Assembly (NCBI GenBank): GCA_030272585.1
Contig: BSYQ01000004.1
Location: forward strand, 744,001 to 808,000
Direction of reading: 5' to 3'
Source of the DNA: Bryopsis sp. KO-2023
Taxonomy: Eukaryota > Chlorophyta > Ulvophyceae > Bryopsidales > Bryopsidaceae
Length of the DNA: 64,000 nucleotides
This document shows positions 31,509 through 44,304 of the stretch, in pieces. Position 1 is the stretch's first letter; each line of letters begins with the position of its first letter. Position numbers and translations under genes: made by a program. A model generated the notes under the pieces. That model made no database searches. It had not been told where the DNA came from and was given only the letters and a program-made list of their open reading frames with translations.

Positions 31509-32997
31509 CTACTTTCCATTTTCATTTTCGCCTGTAGACTTCCCCATCCCGATATCAAAATGCTCCATAAATTGGTCCATGACTACTAGCAATTCCTCTG
31601 GCATCTTTTCTCTAACTCCGGATACCAGCTGAGGGGACATGCTCTTTTCAGAATCCCCCCTATAAAAAGCTTGAGCAATTCCACCAGCAATTGCTGCCAT
31701 TGTGTCAGCATCCCCTCCCAGTGAAACAGCATTCCTTATGGCCCCCTCCACGCTGTCAGATTCGAGAAAAGAAATAATCGACTCAGGCACTGAGCCCTGG
31801 CACAGAACATTGAATTCATAAGTGGGACGTATGGTGTCCAGTGTTCGAGTCAGGTCATACTGGAAGCTCTCAGTGATTTGATTAGCGATTTCAGTTTTGG
31901 ATTTGCCAGTTCTTGCTAAAAAGATGGCCAGGGCGGTTGCTTGGGCTCCCTTGATTCCTTCGGGGTGATTGTGAGTGACCTGCGGAGCAGCCAAAAACAA
32001 ATAGTACATGAAACGGGAGGCAAATAAGGTGTGAATGCTTAACAGGAGCTTTCGTTGAGTATTAACTATACAGCAGGAACCTATTTCCCAATGCTTTTTG
32101 GAGCCAAAAACAAGAGATAAAATATCAATTTTCAATCCGCTCCCTGTTACCAAAGCAATTCATACATTCATATCTCTGGTTTGGAGAAACGGAAATGGAG
32201 GGATTCCTCCAACCAAATGAAATATGGAGTTATTGATGGATCGGTGATGATCTTTCATTCTCAGTTTCTTTGGCTGTCCACGATAACATCGTGATGGCTC
32301 TTTTTCTTGAATGCTTTTTGATTGTGTGCGGTTGTACCTCTGCTGAAAGCTTTGCATGTTCCATCACAGCATCCAAGTCGTCGAATGCCCAGCCAATAGG
32401 ACTCACGCGCATGGCGGAGCCATTTCCACAACTCCCATATGGTTGAGGATTTTCTGCTGCAAGCCACCTGGAATCGATTCACCACAGAGAAGAATTTGAA
32501 ACGATCAACTGCAATTCGATCCCTCAATTGACGTTCTGACACAGGTCTGACAGTAACGAATCCTAAATCAAAGCGGGTACAGTTGGCGGCGCACGCCCTC
32601 CCCACCTTTTGAAACTTCCACCATAGCCAGCGTGGGGATATCTCCTTCCATATTTCTGAATCGCACTTCCATAGTCTTCCTGTTTCAGCACCGCCTCCGC
32701 CACCGCCAGCGTCAAGATGGAGTCGTCTGTGCACCGAGACTGTGGATGCACGAGGGGTGCAAAATCCGATCGCTTGATACCCCGCACTGGACCGGTGTGA
32801 AAGCAATCGCAGTCAGTCGTCTTGACGCGCGGCGCAAAGCATCAAAATCCCAAAAACAGGTGAAGTACGAGCACCAAGGGGATCACAGTGACCGCTTTCA
32901 AAACCTTCGACACTGACTGGGCATGTGCTTTCGACGCCACATCGCTCCTACCTTCATAAACCGATCCTATCACGTCGCCAGCGACGGCGCCCAGCAT
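31509..32997 (-). CDS. ADP-ribosylglycohydrolase family protein
   Basis: Four exons join in phase: 32997-32952, 32786-32595, 32456-32338 and 31979-31509, giving about 275 residues. Family marks are MLGAVAGDVIGSVYE at the start, CTDDSILTLAVAEA (metal ligands), GNGSAMRVSPIGWAFDD, HNHPEGIKGAQATALAIFL and the second metal motif SLGGDADTMAAIAGGIAQA. The fold is all-helical with two Mg ions. Members remove ADP-ribose from proteins or related substrates; the length without N- or C-terminal extras resembles bacterial-type DraG/ARH enzymes. Substrate cannot be assigned. The acceptor of exon 3 could be 32456 or 32453, changing one residue. Intron 2 uses a weak GTGCGC donor. Confidence 0.88.
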
Positions 32998-33488
32998 TTT
33001 AACGTGTCGATTCTGCGCAAGTGTCGAGTTCAGCACGATCGAGAAGAACTTGACAGCTGTGGGCGTTTTGAGCGAAAACCTTAGCGCAAATCGGAACCCA
33101 CCATGAAGCGACCGCCGTCACCGCGAATCGCAGCCACAGAGAGAATCCAAAAAGCAAGGGTGGCTCCCCAGGCTTTATGTCGTCGATGAAACTATCTGTG
33201 CGTGATGGACCCCCAAAGCAGCCTGAACGTTCCGCAACTGCCAGCACGGAGAAAAAAACCACACCAAACAAAATCTTCTCAAGACGGGGTGGGTGTTCGG
33301 TGTATTCGGCTCAGCTTCCAGCCGCAGGCAGGAAGATATGTGATGTGTATTTGATTGTGATTTGTGATGTCGACAGCATTGTTCAGAGGGCCCTTTCCGT
33401 GTGTTGCATTCTAGCGATGACGTCTTTGCTTACATTTAACGGAGGGTGGAAGGGATCGTAAACCTCGATCCCTATCCTCTCCAGAACG
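32998..33488. promoter_or_regulatory. Divergent promoter spacer
   Basis: The 490 bp between the ADP-ribosylglycohydrolase start (-) and the ankyrin protein start (+). Both genes probably draw their promoters from here. No clear element is visible. Confidence 0.4.
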
Positions 33489-36332
33489 ATGTATGTACCT
33501 CCGCATCGCCGTGGGAACGCGTCAGGTGCCGCACCGCCCGCGACGCTCGAAGAGCTGTCAGCCTCGAACCCTGCCGTGGTCGAGGTGCGTCCGAGATCTC
33601 AACGACGTGTTTGACGTCTGAATCTTCTCTGTTGCCGAGCGTTTCAAAGTGATCTCTCTGTGGACAGCGTGGGTGGCGGCTGGGTTTTTTATATCGCGTT
33701 TGTGTTTTTGTGGTGGACATAGATCAAGCCCGAGTTCAACAAAGATGGTCCGTTTAACTTGGAGGGCTGTCCGTTTGACGTGGAAGAGTCGGATGAAGGT
33801 CCAGTGGTGTGGTAGAGCAAGAACATCTCCATCATGTTTTACACGTGTGTTGGTCGACGAATCGAAAACTACGCTTGGATAAAAAAAACTGTTTCGGCGA
33901 CCAGTGCAAGCAGTTTTCATATCTGACGACTTTTTCTTTGGAAATATGATTGCCATAAAATTCATCATCACTTACTCTAAAATAAGCAAAAAAGCAAATG
34001 AAACAAAAAATATTAGTAGGTTTGCAGATATAATGATAGATTTTTCAACTGAAAATGCCTGTTTTCAATTTTGGTTGGTGGTCAGGTTTGGAATGCAAAT
34101 CAATTTATTTGTCAAAAATTTCATTAGGTTTTTTCTTCCCATAAAATGCAGAGTGAATTTTTTTATTTCTGGACTTTCTTGACTTATTGCTTCTTTGATA
34201 CGATTTCTAAAACACGCAAAAAAATATTTTTGGTTATTTCTTAGATATATTTTGAATATTCCAGCGGGCGCGATGGAAGAAGGGCACTGTTAGAATGGTT
34301 CAAAGCAAAAAGTGAGCAGCCCTCAGAAGAATTTCCACAAGGTGATATCAAGTAGGTGCAACTGTGTGTTGCTCATTCAAGTCATTAGTCAAGCCAAAAG
34401 ACGATATCTGTTCTAGAATTTTCCCCCACTTTTGATTGGCTGATTGGCTGCTCAATTCAATTCGGACCTGAAATTGATGTATGAACAGAGCCTTGCTGAG
34501 GATGCCTCCAAGTCTGACAAATAGAGATAGAGCTCTTTGGCACAGGGATGCAGAAAAATTAAAGCTGGGTTCTTCATCAGAGGTGAACAACCCAGCCAGC
34601 CACCCAGGCAAATGCATTTAAATCGAGTCCACCCAGGTCACTTTTTTTCTCTATTTATTACTCTTTTCCGGCCAACACCAAACATTCAGCTCGTCAGAAA
34701 CAAATTCCCACAACAAAGATCAAGGGACCACCCCCGCGTTTCTTTTTTGGGACTAAAAAGAATTAACATGGAATACAGCAGAATCTGAACCCCCCCCCCC
34801 CACACACACACACATCGAAAAAATTTGAAAAATAAACATTATAAAATAAACATTATCCTGCCCCACCCCTTGAAGTTTTTTTGTTTTTTTCCCCCTGTCT
34901 TCCATGAAATACTGCACGTTTCTTCAAATTAAAGAAACCCCTGAAAATGTAGAATTTTGGATTGCCATTAGTCTTTTCTCAATTTTCTTTTATTTTGGAT
35001 AGGGAACAGGGGAGAGCAGGCATCTTTGCATATTCACCAAAACATTAGCTTCGATTGGGATTGGCAGGTTGCAGTCAATGCTGCCTGGCGAAACACGGAC
35101 AGAGGTGAAAAGAATATGGAATATGTGTCAGATGGAAGGGGGGAAATTCTGGGAATACAGCCAGGATGAAATCGCAGAATTGCTGATGTCGAAAACCGGG
35201 CTTCCAGAGGATATCAAGCAGATTTACCAAAAGAGGTGAACCTCTAAAATTTTCTTCTTCTCTAAACCCTTCTTGATTTTTTCCCCTCTCCCTGTCTTTT
35301 TTTTTTTGCTTCCCATGAAATGCGTGCATGCTGTTTTTCTTAATTTTTTAAAGAAGGTGGTGTTTTGGATTGCCACTAGATTTTTTCTCTCTCTCTTTTT
35401 CTTTCTCATCCCAAACACAGAAACACCAATAAAGGAGTAATCAATGGCAGGAAAATCCTGGTTGGAACTGACTTTTTTAGGGAAAAGGGGAGCGCATTGT
35501 GTGGGTTGATTCGAGATGGAGAGACGGAAGGGGCCTTGGCAATTCTCGCAGATGATAAAAGGACCGCCCACATGAGGGATGAGGTTTCTGGAGGATTTCC
35601 AATTCATCTCGCTTGTTTCAAAAACCTCGAGCCGGTAAAAAGACAACCTAGGTTTGGATTTCACTATCTCAGTTGACACTTCAGTGTTATGGTTGGAAAA
35701 AAGTTTTCAATTTTGTATGCACTTTATAAATTTTTTTCTTCGCTTTGCTTTTTTTCAACCAATGAAACAATGTGCACACAGGTGCATATCCGCCATAAAA
35801 AAGGGAGATGTGCATTTGCTGTTCATTGTTATTCAGCCATTCAGCATTAAAGCTTGTTTCTTTTTTTTTTTTATCATTGCTGCTTTTTGCCGATCATTCC
35901 TTTTTGCTGATGGACCGTCTGCAATGCATCCAGCCCTCAATGTGAATTCTACACAAATAGACATTGAACATGTAAAAATTCTTGAAAAGAAAACATGCAC
36001 TCCACGAACAGGTTGTGGAACGATTGCTGGAAATCCCTGGCACCCTGGAGCAAAGGGATGCCATGCGATGCACAGCTTTGGATGTTGCAAAATGTCGAGG
36101 TTTCAAGACATTGACCTCTCTGCTGGAGAATCATGGGGTGGCTAGCAGCCTGGGCTCAGGGGATAAGAAACAGATGCATTTGATGGCGGACACTTATGAT
36201 TCGTGGCAGTCCAAGGGGGAGAGAGACTTCCTCTTGTTCGGAAAGTCATACGGCCGAGGACAGGGGCGGCGAGGCAAAAAGGAAGACAGGCCGAGTCGAT
36301 GGGGGTCCAATGGAGACACAGAGAAGTGGTGA
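33489..36332 (+). CDS. Ankyrin-repeat protein with unrecognised N-terminal domain
   Basis: Six exons join in phase: 33489-33584, 33723-33811, 34265-34351, 35068-35235, 35421-35634 and 36012-36332, giving 324 residues. It starts MYVPPHRRGNASG, a basic Pro-rich head. Residues about 33-160 (KPEFNKDGPFNLEGCPFDVE, RDGRRALLEWFKAK, LPGETRTEVKRIWNMCQMEG and EIAELLMSKTGL) look folded but match no family I know. Residues about 175-255 form two or three ankyrin repeats (VSGGFPIHLACFKNLEPVVE and MRCTALDVAKCRGFKTLTSL). The tail is charged (SYGRGQGRRGKKEDRPSRWG) and may bind nucleic acid. All six joins keep phase and use GT-AG, so the model is good even though the function is unknown. The gene is invisible to simple open-frame scanning because all exons are short. 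Confidence 0.75.
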
Positions 36333-37303
36333 TGGTGTTCAGACAGCAAACTTTTTGATGATGCAGTTTTTCTCGGTGTAGATTTTGTTGGTGGCAATTA
36401 GAATGAAGGAGGGGAAGGTGGTGCTGTGGAAAAAAGCGGTGAAGGCGGTGGTACAAATACGGCTGTGAAGAATATATATGCCTGTGTGTCGGCATGCAGT
36501 CACATGTACGCTACTCCAGTGGTTTAGGAATTGTAATTTAGGGGGTGCAGCTCTTGGAAGATGCTCCACCCCTTTTTCAACGGTGCCCTTGTGTATTTCT
36601 CCGCACGGGCTCTGTATTGTTTGGTGATACACAGCTGCACTGGTTGGATTTGAGAAGGCACAAGGAAGGATGGTTCCAAAAACAGAGGGGGTGGTCGTTT
36701 GTGAGGTAAGCATCGTCAAGATTCTGTGTTTTTTTGTTTGTTTCAACAAATGTTTCTCACAGTATCACAGCAAAATAGACAAGTTCCCCTTCATGACTAA
36801 CCTGATTCGATACCTTGTATCCACTCGTCCCTGATCTTCTCCACCTTTCCCTTCTATTCCCTTCACTGTCCCATCAGTACATCGTCCTCCTCAATCACAT
36901 CCACTCAACCTCCTACCAAGCTGTGGAAGCGATCCATTCCACATTATCCCTTTCACTTAACTGTCACATGCTCCAGACTCCAATCTTCTCTCTGGGAGCA
37001 CTACACCTCCACGACCATCTGGAGATATGACAAAGTTTGATCGAATAGTTTTGCTCCTCTGCATACAGCCTGTCATTTCAACATGCATGGACACAGAAGA
37101 CTATACGTACTCAGCCGTCCGTCGTAACATTTCACTCAAGACATGGAAAAAGCTTTCGCTGTTTCCTCGGATGCGGAAGAGAAACGCCTCAGCAAGCAAA
37201 AGTGAAACGAGTTCCCAACGAAAACAGACGGCCCCAAAAAGGAATCAAAATTCCGAACGCCAAGGAGGGAATCAAAGCTGGAGGGCAGCGTTAAGTGTCT
37301 TTG
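36333..37303. other. Spacer upstream of the armadillo gene
   Basis: About 970 bp without a supported gene. It should contain the ankyrin gene's 3' UTR and the promoter or 5' UTR of the armadillo/U-box gene. A CT-rich stretch at 36830-36930 is notable. Confidence 0.5.
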
Positions 37304-40300
37304 ATGGTCAAATACAAGAAATGGCTGCACCGAATAAAAAAGCCTTTCTTAGTTGACGAGGGAAAGGAGGCCTTGAGCCCCTCCAACAGTTCCCATGTGA
37401 ATTCGGGGATCGAGGAAATCAGCAGCTGCTGCTCCACCGCTTCCGTGGGGCAGGATTCAGCCGGCATGCATGAAGATGTGGGGAAGGTTTTGAGGTATTT
37501 GAAAACAGGGGACTCGTCCGAAATCAACGCTGCGCTGAAAGGGGTCATAGATTTTTCCCACGAAAACAAGGGGCTCTTGATCCAGGAAGGTGGAATCCAA
37601 GTAATGTTGAGGATTCTGGAAGAGAAGCGTCCATGCCAGGTGTTTGTGCAGGAGGCTTTGATTTCATTGTTCGGCTCTGGCCTGGATTGGAGAGGTGCTT
37701 TCGATGCCGGGAATGGGCCAGATCTGTTGGTCAAAATGCTGAAGCAAGTTGTCCCCCACTTGCTGGAAACCCGGGAGGGGATGGTGGCTTTCCACGCTGT
37801 CGGTGGGATTGAGGCATTGGTCGGAGCCCTTGAATTGGGTGGGGAGATAGCGCAAACGGAGGCTGCCAAGGGACTCTCGCTCATGGCCAGAATGAGTCCA
37901 TCGTACCAGGATGAAATCGTCACCTCTGGGGCCCTGACAAGTTTGACAAAACTCTGCACCAGCAAGAAAGCATCCGGAGTGGCATGCATGGGTTTGATCG
38001 CTGATGTGACCGCCAACAGCGATCTTGCCCGGAGTGAAATGGCAAAAAATCAATCATTGGATCCAATCGTGTCTATGTTGAGCTCGAGGTCACCTGAAAT
38101 CAGGGAGGCAGTGGCCAGAATGCTGTTCAATGTGTCCGAATCTTGGGAGTGTCAGAGGTCCATCCCTTGGAAGAAAGCAGTCAAAAGGTTGCTGGCCTGT
38201 CTTGATTCAGGTCAAACTGAAGCTGAATTGTGGATGCTGCGTGCCTTGAACAACTTCTGGACACCAACGTTTTACACAGGTGGGATACCTCCAGGACTTT
38301 GTTGCTTGAAAGCAAATTTCTTGAATTTTCATAATTGGTGCTTGGAAAAGGGTTCTACTGCAATTAGAAGAGAAATCGCTGGTGAATCCCATGTGGATGT
38401 CATGCAGTTTTCAGGCAGACATGTAATCCTAACACCCAATATCATCCCTTTGCATAGTAGACGGGCTAGGCGGGGCTTTTAGCCTGGATGTTTGGAAAAA
38501 CGGAAATGGAGAGTTCTGGTTCAAAGGTCATCGGGTGCTTTGACAAGTTATATTGCAGCTTTACAGAATACAGAATATTTAAAATTCAACCTGAATGCAA
38601 AGTAGCAGCAAATAAAGAAAAATAATGATGAACCAAGGGAACCAATCATATTGTACCCCTGCATTTTTATTTTTCATCATCCAATCAGTATTTTACTCCT
38701 TTGGCACCCAGACCCGACTGGCGTTGCACTGGGGGGGTATTCTCCAGACCCGGGCAAGGTAAAGCATGACCCATCAATCATGGGTAAAATCCTAGCCCAG
38801 GGAACCCCAGCTTGCCGTAGGGAAGCCCTTCGATGGTTGACCGCAGCTACAGCAAAAAGCAATGCCTACATGAAGAGAAGCTCCACCACAGTTGTGATGG
38901 TCAAGAGCCTGGTGGACATCCTTCACAGGGAAGACCTGGAGTTCAGGTGCCAGACAGCCAGACTTCTGTCCACTATGATGTGCTTGAACAAAATTCGGAG
39001 CCAAGTAGTGAGCAGTGGAGGGGTACCCCCCCTGGTCCAGCTTCTAAAATCAGGGGGCCAAGGGAGGGAAGCCGCAGTAGGTGCTCTCGTCAAGCTTTCT
39101 GAGGAGAAGTCTGCTGCTGGTGTTGTTATCTCCCAAGGGGCCACGGATGCTTTGGCCGTTTTCCTATCAAAGGCACCCTCGAGCAGGCAGCTGCCAATCA
39201 TGGAAACCTTGTCAAATCTTGCATGCTCTTCAAATGTTCAGTTCACTTCGAGAACTCTCCTGCAGACGTTGATCGAGCTGCTGATAGTAGGTAGTGGTGA
39301 AGTGGTTTTGGGGGCTGCAAAGTGTCTGGCCAGCATTCTGAACGGAAGACCACACTTGCACGAGGATGCCTTGAGTCATGGACTTTTGTCCATCTTGGAG
39401 AACATGCTGATGAAATCCTGGCCACAAAAGAGGGCAGCGGTGACATTGTTGGCTCAGGTCTCATACACCGACAGATGCAAGGTGTGGTTTTCTTTCAGAA
39501 TCGCTGGGTTACTGCTCGTCCAGTTTTTTTGTTTAAGGAAAATTACCCTAGGAAGACATATTGCATATTGGTTGGCAAAAATATGCGAAGTCCGACGTTA
39601 GGAGTGTCTTGTGAATGCCAGCTCGACAAGACTTTCAACTGCTAATTCAAAACTTGATTACGTTATGGTAAAGTCTACATCGTTTAGGTTTTTCTACTTT
39701 CTCCATCGAATTTTTCCATCGAATGTTCCATTTCCTGCTGATTTGAGTGCATGCCCCAGGCCAGCTTCAAACGGATGGACTCTGTAGTTCGTATGCTTCC
39801 CTTCGTATCGCTGGAGAGCAAAAATTGCATAGCCGGCATTGTGGGGGATTTGGTGACAAATCAGGCAAAGGCCCAGCTTGTGCTGAATTTCCAGACCCAT
39901 AGGTATCTTCTGAAGTTGCTGGGTTCAGCATCACCTGGGCCAGCAGTTCGAGCTTTGACAACCATTGCAGTCCACTCCTCAGACCTGCGGGGGCTCTTGG
40001 CTAGTAAATCGAATTTGCGTAAGATCATTCCCAAATTGGCGGGATTGGAGCTGAGCGACATCGCAGATGCTGCTCGATACATAGGTGTAGTCGTTCGTGA
40101 GGTGGGTCAGCCTAACTCGTTTTCACAGGCAATGCTGCTGACACCCATGAGCAGGCCTGCATGCAACGCTGCTGGTCAAAGTCATGAGTTGCTCCTGCGT
40201 AAAATCATGCATGTGCCAGCTAACAAGAAATGGATCAGTTTCCTGCCTGGTCCCTGAGGTCATCGGTAGTTTCACTTACTTGGGTTGTCTGTCTTTCCCA

Positions 40301-42363
40301 GAACATGGCTTACCAAAATCGAGTTGTACAATGTGGAGGCATTCCTCCTCTTGTTCGGCAGTTGTCTTGGCCCCATTCAAGATGCAAGGCTATGGCAGCC
40401 CTTGCGCTTGCCGCATTGGTGGAAAATAACGCATCGACTCAACGGGCAGTTGTCAGGGAGGGTGCTATTCCGCATCTTGTATTGCAGCTTGTTGATGAGG
40501 TAAGAAGCCATGCCCCATTCAAATCGCTAAAAGTGGTCAACTCTAAAGACTAGCGGGGGGGGGTACGGTGAGGCTGTCATACCCCCCCCCTCCCTCAAAT
40601 ACATCGATCATATGATCCAACCATTTCAAACACAAAAAAAACAATTTGTATAGTGTGGATGGATAGTCCTTTCTATTATATTTTTTTTTTTGGGGGGGGG
40701 GGAATGAGGGGAGCAGACTAGGAGTTGATAAGGCTTGTTAAAGGCATGTGCTTTTTTTTTTTCCTTCTGATTTTTTACATTTGGTGGCATCTTGCTGAAA
40801 TGGGATTGGGTGTGTGTGGTAAGGATGATGAATGCAGGCAAGAGGCGGCTCATGCACTTGCAAACCTCACATTCCGAAATCTACAAAACCAATTCTTGTT
40901 AGGCAAACCGCTGCTCAAGCTGTTGGAGGGGAAATCCAGCACAGCTACGAACTGTCATGCTGGAAGGGTGTTCTCCAACCCGGTGGAAAGCATCCGGCAA
41001 GAGGTGCCCGCCTTGAGAAAAGTTTGCATAAGGCCGCTGGTTGCCATGCTGTCATCTGAAGTGAGCGAATGTCAGGAAAATGCTGCAAAGTGTCTAGGGA
41101 ATCTGGCAATTTGCGGGGTGGAACAGAGGATGATTTTCATGGCAGGGGGCATTCCACCTCTTGTCAATCTAGTGAGATCCAGACGGCCAAACGCACAGAA
41201 GCACGCCGTCCGCGCCCTTGCCAACCTTTCATGCCAGGCTGATCATATTCCTGACATAGTCAGCGAAGGTGACATTCCTATTCTTGTGAATCTCCTCAGC
41301 TCCACAGAGAACAGGGAGCAAGTGGTGGGGGCCTTGGCGAACATCGCATGTAATGCTCAAAGAAGCTGCGCAATCATTGAAGCAGGGGGGATCCAGCCCT
41401 TGCTGAAGCTGTTGAGCAGGGGAGGGGATGCTTGCCAATTTGAATCCATTCGGCTGATAAACAACATGGCAACTTGTTCTCCAGCCGGAAAAAAAGCGCT
41501 CATTGATTCTGGGGCATTGACCTGTCTGGCCGTCTTGCTGAAAGAAGGAAGAACAACAGGGGTCAAAAAGGATCTGATTCGTGCTTTCGTCAGCTTGATG
41601 TCCGACAATGAGGAAGCCCAGTTGTCTCTTCTGAATGAGGGCATGGTGGAGTCAGTGGTGGCTGCTCTGAAACAAGCTAGCATTGAAGACCCTCAGGTGG
41701 AAATGGATGCGAGACGAGCTTTGCTCACACTACGTTGTGGGGTGGACGGTGAGGTGAGGTGCTAAACTCACACCAAGGGTACTATTGACCCTCAGTCCAT
41801 TTTTTCCAAGAAGTGACTTCATCAAAGTCTGGTGTTATTGTTGCTCTGATAAGAGGTTTTTCTGGGAAGATGATTCGAGTTGGCCCCCTCTTTTTGGTTG
41901 TAGGGATCTGCCCGGGGAGCACTCCAGGCTGGGCGAGTTCGATGTATGACTTCCGTTCTCGACATAGCGCCCTCTCCGGTGAGCAACGTAATGCAACAGC
42001 AATGTGTGGCTTGAAATGCCATCCGGTGCCCACAACTACGATATTCCCATCAATGCAGAGATACAGAAATTTGGGTTATTTTTTGCAGGTCAAGGAGGGT
42101 CGAAACATTGAGAAAAAGGAAGCAGAGGCCACAACCCTCGGCATCTCTGTTGCCCCATCTCGCTCGAGTTGATGAAGGACCCTGTGATGGCGATCGATGG
42201 TTACACCTACGAGAGGGCGGCCATCACCAAATGGTTCAGAACAAACAAGTGCACCTCGCCTGTGACTAATCAAACATTGGCCAGTTCGCACATTTGCCCA
42301 AATCGCTTGGTGGCTAGCATGGTACAGGAATTCAGGTCGAAGCAAGGAGGCGTCAGGTTGTGA
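37304..42363 (+). CDS. Armadillo-repeat protein with C-terminal U-box
   Basis: Supported exons are 37304-38279, 38712-39481, 39760-40101, 40302-40499 and 40824-41753, all in phase (1,072 residues), then a U-box region about 42085-42363. The body is a long armadillo array: repeated GGIPPLVxLL, AAxxLxNLA units such as GVPPLVQLLKSGGQGREAAV and GGIPPLVNLVRSRRPNAQKH. The end encodes CPISLELMKDPVMAIDGYTY and so on, a U-box, the E2-binding fold of ubiquitin ligases. In plants U-box and ARM repeats usually occur in the reverse order. A possible small exon lies at 41906-41980. The join to the U-box is not resolved: the exon opening VKEGRNIEKKEAEA is one frame off the U-box frame, so there is a splice I missed, an assembly indel or a real frameshift. 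Probably an E3 ubiquitin ligase; targets unknown. Confidence 0.8.
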
Positions 42364-43620
42364 ATGTGAATATCAATAGAAAAGTCGGGACACGAGGGAA
42401 CGAAACAAAAACAAAACCTCAGAAGTTTTGAATGAACAAGTGTTTTTTGCTTCTGAAAGATTTGATTTCGAAATCAGTGCAATGGAAATTAGTATTCATG
42501 TTGTCATTTTTTTTCTCTTTCACTTTGGGAGCATTAATTTTTTTCAGGGTCATCATTGGGGGTGTGCTACGATTTCTTACATGCAATGTATTGAAAGTAG
42601 CAGTGCTTTTTCTTTTCTTTTCGTTCCTTTTTTTCTTTCCTTTTTTGTTTCTTGTACTTTATTGTTAGTAACCCCCCCTGGAGAAGAAGACAGACTTGCC
42701 TTTGATCCAATTTTGATTTTGTGCTTTCCCCTCGGTGGGGTTTTGGTTTATAGAAACCATGCAAATGTGTATATATATGCTAGCAGGTGGATTTATTTTT
42801 TTTTTTTTGGGGGGGGGGAAGGGGTTGGTCTGTAGACCAAATGGATGAGACACAGTTCATTTCTTTCATTATTTTTGGTCGAGCTGTTGATTGATGAAAA
42901 AAGTTTTGGAAAAAGACATGAAATTTAACAAGAGATTGTGATGTATATGTTTAGAGGGTGAATGGTATGGTGTGGGAGTTCATCGATCAACGCACCATAC
43001 AAAAACTGGTTTTTCCCAAGAAAATATACATGAAAGGGAATCGTGCCGCTTTATTGGCCAAGATCCAAAGATCCAATAGAATCTTGACATAGAAATCTTC
43101 CATCCCTCCCCCCAATAACCCAGGCAAGAAAAGTTCTGTCAGAATCTGCAGCGCACATGAACATACACCAATGGTGTAACACCATCTCCTTACCTGACCC
43201 ACAGGTGATTAGTGGTGGTGGTGGCGGGGGGGGGGGTATATCATGGTGTCGATAGAATACTGGGAGTGCACAAAAAGAGTTTGTTCATAGACAAAATCAA
43301 CAAAAGACAGAAAGGCACGGGCTCCATTGATCAGATCGACCACCTTTGGGGAGCAAAAATCTTGCTCGAATTGAGGCAATTTTGGCATCCTTCTACTTCG
43401 CCCGCCACAAGAAAAAGGTACCGGAAAATGTTGTGAAATGTTGCCCGTGCTACGGTTATGCTGTGTTGACAGATTGGGTCGGTTCGGCTAAAAACTATTC
43501 TGACCCGGGCCTGGTTCGACGAGTTCCTGTGGACTGAAGACCTTCATTCAGCCTTGTTGAGCACCGCCGCAAATCAAACTGTTCTTTTCTCTTTCTACTC
43601 AGTCTTGCCAAGCAAAAGCC
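42364..43620. other. AT-rich spacer with homopolymer runs
   Basis: About 1.25 kb holding the 3' UTR of the armadillo/U-box gene and T- and G-runs (42792-42823, 43217-43238). Open frames inside are composed mainly of Phe/Leu from T tracts and are not called. Confidence 0.5.
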
Positions 43621-43912
43621 ATGGACGTTGTCAGCGGACAGACGAAAACTGTTCTCGCGGCCGACACAGGGAAGCCTGCCGGCACACAACAGTACAGGTC
43701 TGCTTCGAAGAATCCCTGAGTTGTGCAGCTTATTCAGAGGCAAAAACGCGACGCAATGCTGTTACGGTGGTGTCGATGGAAAGGGGTGCAATGAAAAGGG
43801 TGTGGTCGAGTCTGGCCACAGGCACCTTTCGCCAGCGCTGCGAGTCCCTGAAATTCTACTGCGCACCCGAAAACATGCCTTTTCTAAGTTCTACGTCGAA
43901 GGGCGACTTTAG
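43621..43912 (+). CDS. Possible small Cys-containing protein, two exons
   Basis: An ATG in strong context (GCCATGG) opens MDVVSGQTKTVLAADTGKPA. A GT donor after 43697 and an AG acceptor before 43738 join it in phase to RGKNATQCCYGGVDGKGCNE and a basic tail, giving 83 residues. Without splicing the first frame stops after 32 codons. I do not recognise the family, and the tail is not distinctive. It may be the start of a longer gene or a chance frame in the promoter of the golgin gene that begins 390 bp downstream. Confidence 0.3.
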
Positions 43913-44304
43913 CATTGAACCCCCACCCACTTTTTGGCTGTGTTTACGACTGCGCTTTTTTTTCACTGTCCAGCGGTCAGTGAAAGAGTTTCAGGCCTAG
44001 AGTGTCTGGGGAGGTTTTCTGCTTCAAGCTGAAAGCCTCAAAATGAATGGTTTAGACAGCGTCGGGCTCGAGCGTCGTTAAGTTTTGTCGCGTTGCGCGC
44101 CTTTTCTGGCGCATGGAAACCACCACAGCCGCTCTCTGTGGAAGAACTTGGCCCAAGGCAAATTTGTCTGACATGCGGTCCAGTACAGTATCTGTACACT
44201 TGTACGGCAACAAAAACGGTTAAAACAAACAAGCTGAACACGAGGTCTCCGAATAACCTGAAAGGCGCCCTAGCGCTGTTCTCAAAGCTTATCTGTATTT
44301 CAGG

